From: Methylobacterium sp. E-005
Lineage (GTDB): Bacteria > Pseudomonadota > Alphaproteobacteria > Rhizobiales > Beijerinckiaceae
Reading direction: 5' to 3'
Length of the DNA stretch: 64,000 bases
NCBI RefSeq assembly: GCF_022829725.1
Contig: NZ_JAKSYG010000171.1
Span: 1 to 64,000 of the forward strand
Shown here: positions 8,932-15,464 of the stretch, piece by piece
How positions within the stretch are numbered: position 1 is the first letter of the stretch
How the letters are laid out: each line of letters begins with the position of its first letter
Program-made: the position numbers and the translations under genes
The notes under the pieces: model-generated
Seen by the model: only the letters and a program-made list of their open reading frames with translations
Database searches by the model: none
Told to the model about the DNA's origin: nothing

Positions 8932-9236
8932 CGTGGGGATCACCAAACTCTACGCGTGACCAGGGTCCGGCAGCGGACCGGACCCGGCCGTGCGAAGAGG
9001 CACCGGCCGGGTCCACCCACACTTGTATTGGTTGCGTAAAGGAAGCCTGAACGCTGTCCGCAGCCGGGGTTCAGGCGCCGCGTCCGGCGGGGCCGGGCGG
9101 GTTTTGCATGATCGCAGGGTGGATCGGTAAGGTTCTGACAAGGCAACGAAAAGCGGCTTCTGCGACACGCCGCTCCCGCCCTGAGCCGAGAGATTCAAGA
9201 CTCTGGGCCGGCATCAAGTTTCTCGACGGAACGTGA

Positions 9237-9345
9237 CCGGCCCCCCTCCCGCTCGGGAGAGGGGCCGGTCGCGCTCTGCGGCCAGTGTCGATGTCTGCTG
9301 GAGATATGTGAAGATCGTAGCCCCTGGAGAGGGGGAGCGGGCATG
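9237..9345. repeat. Intergenic palindromic repeat, family B copy 1
   Basis: Starts with a near-perfect palindrome (CCGGCCCCCCTCCC, loop GCTC, GGGAGAGGGGCCGG, 9237-9268), then GGTCGCGCTCTGC and GATCGTAGCCCCTGGAGAGGG. A diverged copy with the same order of blocks occurs at about 15104-15215. It sits in a 499-base gap (8932-9430) upstream of rlpA that otherwise shows no gene. The hairpin could also act as a terminator. Confidence 0.6.
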
Positions 9346-9430
9346 CGAATCCGATCGCGCGTTCTCACGGGCGATGTCCGGAGCCGCGAGCCCGCAAAAG
9401 GGGAAAGGCCCGGCGCAGTGCCGCCCGCCC

Positions 9431-9769
9431 TCAGCGGCCCTGCGTCTCGGTCAGCTGTGCGATCGAGCGGGCGCCGCGCTGCTTGAACAGCAGATCCAGC
9501 CCCTCCAGCATCAGGGCATGCATCTTGGTCCGCTCGGCGAAGGCGAGGTCGCGGAGCTGGTCGTAGACCGCCGGCTCCAGATAGACCGACATCTGCCGGG
9601 CGCGCTGCTTGAGCGTGGCCGCCGGCTTCGGCGCCGGGGGCGCGAGGGTGAGCGCGACGATCTCGGCGCCCTGCGGCCGGGGCGTCGGGGCGGATCGGGC
9701 GAGGGGCTTCGCCTGCGGGCTCGCCGAGGCGACGATCGCCGCGAGGCTGAGCTTAGGCGGCTTGGACAT
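9431..9769 (-). CDS. Small DNA-binding-like partner of ParA
   Basis: A 112-residue protein overlapping the end of the upstream parA-like gene by 17 bases. Residues 1-55 are Ala/Pro-rich and likely disordered. Residues 58-105 (RQMSVYLEPAVYDQLRDLAF...ALMLEGLDLLFKQRG) look like a ribbon-helix-helix fold, with a beta strand followed by two helices. This is the organisation of ParG/Omega-type partners of small ParA proteins: a mobile N-terminus that stimulates the ATPase and a dimeric DNA-binding C-terminus. The ribbon-helix-helix call rests on pattern only. Function as a segregation or positioning partner is inferred from operon context. Confidence 0.75.
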   Translation of the reverse strand: MSKPPKLSLAAIVASASPQAKPLARSAPTPRPQGAEIVALTLAPPAPKPAATLKQRARQMSVYLEPAVYDQLRDLAFAERTKMHALMLEGLDLLFKQRGARSIAQLTETQGR

Positions 9770-10400
9770 GCTGGCCCGTCCTCAGGGACTGCGTGCGGCG
9801 CTCGATCCAAGACCAGAGGCGGCGGACCTCCCCGGCGGCCTGGCCCTTGGGGTTGAACTCTGTGACGCCCTGGCCGAGGCCGATCGCGTCCTGATGGTCG
9901 GTGCGGGCCACGATGTTGACGTCGGGCAGGATGCCGAGCACCGCGAGCCCGTCCGCGGCGTCGCGGACCCGGTAGGAGCGCGGCGGGGTCTGGTTCAGCA
10001 CGAAGGCGAACTTCTTCTCCAGCCGGTAGACCGCCGCCAGGGTCGGCTTGAACGCCCGCAGGTCCGCGGGGGTCGGCCGGCACGGGATGATGCAGAGGTC
10101 GGCCGCGCGAATCGCCGAGAGCGTGCCGGTGGAATCGACGCCGGGCGTATCGATGAACACGTAATCGTAGGCGGAATCGCGCAGGCGCTCCATCACGGCG
10201 TCGATCTGCGTAGCGTCGATCTGTGCCACCTCCGGGCCGTCGACCGTGCGGTGGTCCAGCCAGTCCGAGATCGTGGCCTGCCGGTCCATCTCCAGGATGC
10301 AGACCGTATGGCCCGCCTCCCGGGCGGCCACCGCCAGGGAGATGCACAGCGTGCTCTTGCCGCTGCCGCCCTTCTGCGTGACGAAGGTGATCGCTTTCAT
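9753..10400 (-). CDS. ParA/Soj-family partition ATPase, orphan
   Basis: A 215-residue Walker-type ATPase without an N-terminal DNA-binding extension. The deviant Walker A KGGSGKST is at residues 10-17, with the signature lysine at the first position. Walker B-like YVFIDTPG is near residue 81. In place of the usual DxDPQ it has EMDRQATISDW. It resembles plasmid type Ib ParA and the chromosomal ParA-like proteins that position cytoplasmic clusters. No repA/repB/repC, parS array or ParB is present, so this is not the main chromosome segregation locus. It is translationally coupled to the small partner gene downstream. A CtrA-like box lies about 150 bases upstream. Confidence 0.9.
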   Translation of the reverse strand: MKAITFVTQKGGSGKSTLCISLAVAAREAGHTVCILEMDRQATISDWLDHRTVDGPEVAQIDATQIDAVMERLRDSAYDYVFIDTPGVDSTGTLSAIRAADLCIIPCRPTPADLRAFKPTLAAVYRLEKKFAFVLNQTPPRSYRVRDAADGLAVLGILPDVNIVARTDHQDAIGLGQGVTEFNPKGQAAGEVRRLWSWIERRTQSLRTGQHVQAA

Positions 10401-10551
10401 CCTGGGCGTCCTCCAGAAGGCCCCGCGCGTCCGTCCGGGCGCGTGCGACTCCGGGTCACTGCGCCGTCGGGGCCAACCTCAGGTGACCGATTCGCATACG
10501 TCTGCGATCCGAAACCCGGGGATGCCCTGACGCACGGTGTGTCCGATATGG

Positions 10552-10566
10552 TTAACGGGGCGTTAA
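10552..10566. promoter_or_regulatory. CtrA-like binding box (TTAA-N7-TTAA)
   Basis: TTAACGGGGCGTTAA matches the full CtrA cell-cycle regulator site, TTAA separated by 7 bases from TTAA. It lies in the 323-base gap between the divergent parA-like gene (start 10400) and the PAS gene (start 10724). Further TTAA half-sites are at 10631 and 10654. The gap is otherwise relatively AT-rich and holds no gene. Confidence 0.55.
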
Positions 10567-10723
10567 GATCGGCCCTGGCGGCGATCCGCGCGGCGCAATC
10601 CGCCGCCTCCGGTCCCTCATCAACTTTAGGTTAAGATTTTTGCCCTGAAATGGGTTAACAGACTTCCCATGGGCGCGGCGATACTTTAGCTTAGGCCGGG
10701 CGACAACAGGGAGGCAGCGGAGG

Positions 10724-11332
10724 TTGAAAACCTCAAGTTTAAAGACACTGGATGTTCCTGCGAGCGATGGCATGGCCGAAGCCCCGATCCCGCAATCCGT
10801 TCTCGACGCCTCCGGCGTGGTCGGCACGTGGGTCCACGATTACTGGGCCGGGCAGCTGGAACTCTCGGCCTCCTTCGCGGACCTGCTCGGCCTCGACCCG
10901 GAGGCCGCCGCCAGCGGCGTCTCCCTCGAAACCTTCCTCGACCGCACGCATCCCGAGGATCGCGTCCGGATCGAGAGCTATCTGCACGCGGCTGCGGTGA
11001 TCGGCGGTTCGATGGAGGCGGAGTTCCGGACCCGGGACAGCCGCTCGGGTATCCGCACGCTGCTGATGCGCGGCCGGATCGAGCGCGATTCGGACGGCCG
11101 GGCCACCCGGGGGCGCGGCATCGCCATCGACCGGACCGAGGAGCAGGCGGCCAACCTCGTGCAGAGCGAGCGCGTGGTGAACCGGATGGCGGAGCACGTC
11201 ATCGCCCTGCGCGACCTCGCCCGCGCCCTGCACCGGCCGGCGCTCACCGATCGGATCGAGCACCTGATGATCGAGATCGGCTTCGAGCTCGCCCGCTTCC
11301 TGCCGGAGCCCGAGGACGAATCGCGGCATTAG
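10724..11332 (+). CDS. PAS-domain sensor protein without output domain
   Basis: A soluble protein of 202 residues. Residues 25-140 form a PAS fold of the PAS_3 type (WVHDYWAGQLELSASFADLLGL, HPEDR, then RGRGIAIDRTEEQA). Residues 140-195 are helical and may dimerise. There is no kinase, GGDEF or HTH domain, so it is a stand-alone sensor or adaptor. The TTG at 10724 is used because GGGAGG lies 9 bases upstream; an in-frame ATG at 10772 lacks a ribosome site. It is divergent from the parA-like gene, and both share the CtrA-box intergenic region, which suggests cell-cycle-linked expression. Confidence 0.78.
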   Translation: MKTSSLKTLDVPASDGMAEAPIPQSVLDASGVVGTWVHDYWAGQLELSASFADLLGLDPEAAASGVSLETFLDRTHPEDRVRIESYLHAAAVIGGSMEAEFRTRDSRSGIRTLLMRGRIERDSDGRATRGRGIAIDRTEEQAANLVQSERVVNRMAEHVIALRDLARALHRPALTDRIEHLMIEIGFELARFLPEPEDESRH

Positions 11333-11340
11333 CGCGGGGA

Positions 11341-11467
11341 TTCAAAGGGCTCCGTCCTCGGGCGGATTCTCAGGGCGGAGCCCTGGGGCTTGGTCCTGGG
11401 GCTTGGTCCTGAGACGGTCACCAGGGCTCCGCCCTGGACCCGCGAATGGGCGCGTCCTTTCGAAACC
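11341..11467. repeat. Palindromic repeat family A, copy 1
   Basis: Contains CCAGGGCTCCGCCCTGG (hairpin CCAGGGC/GCCCTGG) followed by ACCCGCGAATGGGCGCGTCC, and an outer TCAGGGCGGAGCCCTGG element with GGGGCTTGGTCCT repeated twice in tandem. The same core recurs at about 13198, 18054, 25797 and 38661. It fills the gap between the PAS gene and the acyl-CoA ligase. Confidence 0.75.
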
Positions 11468-11530
11468 ACGACTGGAGCCGCCGCCGCCGGCAAGCTACTG
11501 TCCCGGCAAAGACTTGCCGGGGAGGACGGG

Positions 11531-13168
11531 ATGGCCCGCGATACGATCTACGACCGCGATCTCGATCGCGTTCCGGCCAATCACCAGCCGCTGACCCCCC
11601 TGCTCTACCTGGACCGGGCCGCGCGGGTCTTCCCCGACCAGATCGCGGTGATCCACGGCGCCCTGCGGCGGCCGTACCGGGCGCTCTATGCCCGGGCCCG
11701 CCGCCTCGCATCGGCACTCGCCGCCCGGGGGATCGGCCGCGGCGACACGGTGGCGGCGCTCCTCGCCAACACCCCCGAGATGATCGAGTGCCACTACGGC
11801 GTGCCGATGACCGGGGCCGTGCTCAACACCCTCAACACCCGCCTCGACGCCGCCGCGATCCGCTTCTGCCTGGAGCACGGCGAGGCCAAGGTGCTGATCA
11901 CCGACCGGGAGTTTTCCCGCACGGCCGCCGCGGCGCTGGAGGGATTGGCCACCCAGCCGTTCGTGATCGATGTCGACGACCCGGTCTATGACGGACCCGG
12001 CGACCGGCTCGGCGCGACCGATTACGAGACGTTCCTCGCCGGCGGCGACCCCGAGCACGATTGGTCCCTGCCCGGGGACGAGTGGGACGCGATCACGCTG
12101 AACTACACCTCGGGCACCACGGGCGACCCGAAGGGCGTGGTCTACCACCACCGCGGCGCGGCTTTGCTGGCGCTCGGCAACGTGGTCACGGGCGGCCTCG
12201 GGCAGCACCCGGTCTATCTCTGGACCCTGCCGATGTTCCACTGCAACGGCTGGTGCTTCCCCTGGACCCTGTCGATCGTGGCCGGCACCCATGTCTGCCT
12301 GCGGCAGGTCCGGGCCGACGCGATGTACCGGCTGATGGCCGAGCACGGGGTCACGCATCTCTGCGGCGCGCCGATCGTGATGCAGATGCTGATCAACGCC
12401 CCCGATGCCGAGCGCCGGGAGCTGAGCCGGCGCGTCGCCTTCTTCACGGCGGCCGCGCCGCCCCCCGAGGCGGTGCTCGCCGGCATGTCGGAGGCCGGGT
12501 TCGACGTGACCCACCTTTACGGGCTGACCGAGAGCTACGGCCCGGCGGTGGTCAACGCGTGGCATGCCGACTGGGACGCGCTCGCGGCCGACCAGCGGGC
12601 GGCCAGGAAGGCCCGCCAGGGCGTGCGCTATCCCGTGCTGGAGGCCCTCGACGTGCGCGATCCCGACACGCTGGAGCCGGTGCCCGCCGACGGGCGCACG
12701 ATCGGCGAGGTGATGATGCGCGGGAACGTGGTGATGCGCGGCTACCTCAAGAATCCGGCGGCCACGCAGGCCGCCTTCAAGGGCGGCTGGTTCCGCACCG
12801 GCGACCTGGGGGTGAAGCACCCGGACGGCTACGTCCAGCTCAAGGACCGCTCGAAGGACATCATCATCTCAGGGGGCGAGAACATCTCGTCGATCGAGGT
12901 CGAGGACGCCCTGTTCAAGCACCCGGCGGTGGCGGGCGCCGCGGTGGTGGCCAAGCCCGACGCCAAGTGGGGCGAGACCCCCTGCGCCTTCGTGGAGCTG
13001 AAGCCCGGGGCCTCGCCCAGCGCCGACGAGCTGATCCAATGGTGCCGGGGCCGGCTCGCGTCCTACAAGCTGCCCCGCCACGTGGTGTTCGGCGAGTTGC
13101 CGAAGACGTCCACCGGCAAGGTGCAGAAGTACATCCTGCGCGAACGGGCCCGTCAGGACGAGGCCTGA
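11531..13168 (+). CDS. AMP-forming acyl-CoA synthetase
   Basis: A 545-residue member of the ANL superfamily that activates a carboxylic acid to the acyl-adenylate and then the CoA thioester. Motifs in order: P-loop YTSGTTGDPKGV (about residue 195), YGLTESYGP, GDLGVKHPDGY, the hinge KDRSKDIIISGGENISS, and the catalytic lysine in PKTSTGKVQK near the C-terminus. The pattern is that of medium-chain or methylmercaptopropionate-type ligases (FadD/DmdB-like); the substrate cannot be fixed. The ATG at 11531 has GGAGGA 5 bases ahead, which overrides the longer frame to 11390. It stands alone, flanked by family A repeats on both sides. Confidence 0.92.
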   Translation: MARDTIYDRDLDRVPANHQPLTPLLYLDRAARVFPDQIAVIHGALRRPYRALYARARRLASALAARGIGRGDTVAALLANTPEMIECHYGVPMTGAVLNTLNTRLDAAAIRFCLEHGEAKVLITDREFSRTAAAALEGLATQPFVIDVDDPVYDGPGDRLGATDYETFLAGGDPEHDWSLPGDEWDAITLNYTSGTTGDPKGVVYHHRGAALLALGNVVTGGLGQHPVYLWTLPMFHCNGWCFPWTLSIVAGTHVCLRQVRADAMYRLMAEHGVTHLCGAPIVMQMLINAPDAERRELSRRVAFFTAAAPPPEAVLAGMSEAGFDVTHLYGLTESYGPAVVNAWHADWDALAADQRAARKARQGVRYPVLEALDVRDPDTLEPVPADGRTIGEVMMRGNVVMRGYLKNPAATQAAFKGGWFRTGDLGVKHPDGYVQLKDRSKDIIISGGENISSIEVEDALFKHPAVAGAAVVAKPDAKWGETPCAFVELKPGASPSADELIQWCRGRLASYKLPRHVVFGELPKTSTGKVQKYILRERARQDEA

Positions 13169-13197
13169 GCCCGGTCCGGCTCGCGCGGGCAAGGTCG

Positions 13198-13305
13198 GGT
13201 TTCGAAAGGGCGAGCCCTTTCGCGGGTCCAGGGCGGAGCCCTGGTGAATGCCTCAGGGCTCCGCCCTGAGAACCCGCCCAAGGGCGAGCCCTTGGGGAAC
13301 CCCGG
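13198..13305. repeat. Palindromic repeat family A, copy 2
   Basis: Best-preserved copy. TTTCGAAAGGGCGAGCCCTT forms one hairpin and CCAGGGCGGAGCCCTGG a second. A further inverted pair follows (TCAGGGCTCCGCCCTGA and CAAGGGCGAGCCCTTG). It lies just after the acyl-CoA ligase stop and may double as a transcription terminator. Confidence 0.8.
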
Positions 13306-13312
13306 ACTTCGA

Positions 13313-13477
13313 TCAGGCCTGCGGCGGATCCCGACGGTCGGTGCGCACCGGGACGCGGACGGCCCGCAGGTCGGCCGCGATCTGGGCGAAGAACGCCTGG
13401 AACGACACGAGGCTGAACAGGGCGATGGAGGCGACCAGGGCGGCGGAGACCAGGGTCTTGGCGGTTGCGGGGTCCAC
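13313..13477 (-). CDS. Small single-pass membrane protein (54 residues)
   Basis: A short frame read directly from the sequence: GTG at 13477, TGA at 13313-13315. The product has a hydrophobic helix at about residues 8-30 (TLVSAALVASIALFSLVSFQ) followed by FFAQIAADLRAV and a basic tail (VRTDRRDPPQA). AAGGA stands 9 bases before the GTG. Positive charge after the helix suggests an N-out orientation. No family is recognised. A longer frame on the same strand, shifted by one base, is a low-complexity shadow. It may be cotranscribed with nothing else: the neighbours are repeat A copy 2 and the divergent hydrolase. Confidence 0.55.
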   Translation of the reverse strand: MDPATAKTLVSAALVASIALFSLVSFQAFFAQIAADLRAVRVPVRTDRRDPPQA

Positions 13478-13734
13478 GGCTTGAAGTCCTTGGCTCTAGT
13501 CTCGCCCTGGGAGATCCGGGCGAGGGACCGGCGAACACGTCGCCGGCACCGTCTCAAGGTGGGCGCGCGGGCGCCGCGGCGCCAGCACCGCCAAGGTCGC
13601 GTCTGGCATGCGCCTGGGTTCAGGCTCGTTAAGACCCATACAACCGGCCCGTGTGCAGCTTTCTGCGGTGGCCGAGCGTTGCGTTTCCCGCAATAAGCGC
13701 CCGCGCGGAGCAGGGTGCACCCGGGAGAGACGGC

Positions 13735-15009
13735 ATGGCCGGAAACGGCATCGCGAACGGCGCCCGCGTGGCGCTGCTCGCCGTACAGGTTTCGGCCCTG
13801 GCCGTGGGGGCGGCCCGCGCCCAGGGGACGGTGCCGGCCGAGGTGCCGGTGCAGAAGGTGACACAGGGGCCGGCGCCCTCCCCCGCCGCGCCGCATTCCG
13901 GTCCGGCCCAGGGCGAGCTGGTGACCCGGGCGGGCTATTTCTACATCGGCGGCCGCTACCAGAAGCTCGGCGACAAGACCGTGATGGTCGGCCAGATGTT
14001 CGTGCAGTCGCGGACCCCCGCCCGGATCACCCAGCCCTATCCGGTGGTGATGGTGCACGGGCTCGCCCAGACCGGCGTGAATTACCTCGCCACCGCGGAC
14101 GGGCGTCCGGGCTGGGTCCAGCGCTTCGTCGAGAAGGGATTTCAGGTCTACGTGGTCGATCAGGTCGGGCGCGGGCGCTCGGGCACCAACCCGGAGGTCT
14201 ACGGTCCCTATGACCGGCTCGGGACCCGCAGCCTGGAGCGGACCTACACGGCCCCGGAGGTCTACGACCTGTACCCGCAGGCCAAGCTCCACACCCGCTG
14301 GCCCGGGGGACCCGGGGTGCAGGGCAACGCCGCCTTCGACCAGTTCTTCGCCAGCCAGGTGCCGTTCCTCGCCAACAGCCAGCAGACCGAGGAATGGGTC
14401 GACCCCGCCTTGGTCGCGCTCCTCGAGAAGATCGGGCCGGCGATCCTGCTGACCCACGGCCAGGCGGCCCTGTTCGGCTGGGCGGCCTCGGATGCCCGGC
14501 CCGACCTCGTGAAGGCGCATGTGGCGGTCGAGCCGAGCGGACCGCCGTTCTTCGACGTGCAGTTCCGCGGCGGCAAGGAGTTCTGGGAGAAGGCGGGTGA
14601 CGGGCGCGCCCGCGCCTACGGGCTGACCCGCATGCCGCTGACCTTCGACCCGCCCGTCAAGGCGCCCGAGGATCTGGTGGTGGTGCAGGACGCCAAGGGG
14701 TCGGAACCCAAGGGGTCGGACTCCAAAGCGGGGGACGGGCGCATCCGCTGCTGGCTCCAGGGCGAGCCGGCCCGGGCCTTGCCGAACCTCGCGAAGGTGC
14801 CGACCGTGCTGGTGACCGCGGAGGCCTCGTTCCACGCCGCCTACGATGCCTGCACGGCTGCCTTCCTGACCCAGGCCGGCGCCAAGCCCGACGTGATCCA
14901 GCTCGCCGACCGGGGCCTGCGCGGCAACGGCCACATGATGATGCTGGAGACGAACAGCGACGCCGTGGCGGACCTGCTGGCCGAGTGGCTCGCGGGGCGG
15001 GTGAAGTAG
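13735..15009 (+). CDS. Exported alpha/beta hydrolase-like protein lacking the nucleophile
   Basis: A 424-residue protein with a signal peptide (residues 1-30, AVGAARAQ). It resembles secreted esterases of the Alcaligenes esterase-713 type: oxyanion segment VVMVHGLAQTG (104-114), VVDQVGRGRSG (140-150), then the nucleophile elbow and a C-terminal RGNGHMMMLE histidine. The elbow reads LLTHGQAALFGW (residues 238-249), where homologues carry HSQ(G/S)G. The serine is therefore a glycine (GGC at 14458-14460, one transition from AGC). It is probably catalytically dead or uses another mechanism. The ATG at 13735 has GGGAGAGA upstream and starts the signal peptide. Confidence 0.85.
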   Translation: MAGNGIANGARVALLAVQVSALAVGAARAQGTVPAEVPVQKVTQGPAPSPAAPHSGPAQGELVTRAGYFYIGGRYQKLGDKTVMVGQMFVQSRTPARITQPYPVVMVHGLAQTGVNYLATADGRPGWVQRFVEKGFQVYVVDQVGRGRSGTNPEVYGPYDRLGTRSLERTYTAPEVYDLYPQAKLHTRWPGGPGVQGNAAFDQFFASQVPFLANSQQTEEWVDPALVALLEKIGPAILLTHGQAALFGWAASDARPDLVKAHVAVEPSGPPFFDVQFRGGKEFWEKAGDGRARAYGLTRMPLTFDPPVKAPEDLVVVQDAKGSEPKGSDSKAGDGRIRCWLQGEPARALPNLAKVPTVLVTAEASFHAAYDACTAAFLTQAGAKPDVIQLADRGLRGNGHMMMLETNSDAVADLLAEWLAGRVK

Positions 15010-15103
15010 GCGCCGGGCCTGTCCTTCGGCGCGGCGCCCTCCCCCTCTGCGCCACCGGATTCACACATCGCGCGTGGCGCTACGCCGGCAGGACGAGCCG
15101 CGG

Positions 15104-15215
15104 GTTCCCTCTTCCGCACGGGAGAGGGGGCCAGTCGCGCACTGCCGTCAGCCTCGGTGACCGCGCCAGATCCGTGAATGTCGTAGCCCCCTGCGGGGGA
15201 GGGAGACGCGCGGCC
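15104..15215. repeat. Intergenic palindromic repeat, family B copy 2
   Basis: CCCTCTTCCGCACGGGAGAGGG, then CCAGTCGCGCACTGC and AATGTCGTAGCCCCCTGCGG, has the same block order as the element at 9237-9345 with many substitutions. It lies in the 455-base gap before the TonB receptor gene. The remainder of that gap holds the Irr-like box and no gene. Confidence 0.55.
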
Positions 15216-15371
15216 ATCCGTCAGACCGATCGGCCGCGATCCGCCTCTCCGCGAGCCCACCACCAAGGCGTGTCGCCACAGCAACAGACCTCGCCCAAAG
15301 CGTGAAGGCCGCTTGCGGCCAAGCAGGGCCGCGCGTACTCCAGGCGTAAGAAAACGCAATTTAAACAGTAG

Positions 15372-15388
15372 TTTAGCACAATTCTAAA
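15372..15388. promoter_or_regulatory. Irr-type iron control element (ICE-like)
   Basis: TTTAGCA-CAA-TTCTAAA is a 17-base near-palindrome that matches the alphaproteobacterial Irr consensus TTTAGAA-N3-TTCTAAA with one deviation in the left half. It lies in an AT-rich stretch 77 bases upstream of the TonB-dependent receptor start. It predicts control of the receptor by iron status. Confidence 0.6.
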
Positions 15389-15464
15389 CAGCCCGTCAGC
15401 AACGCTGGAGCCCGTTCCGGCGAACGCGGTCGGCTGCCCGCTTCGTCCGACACGGCCAGGTCCC

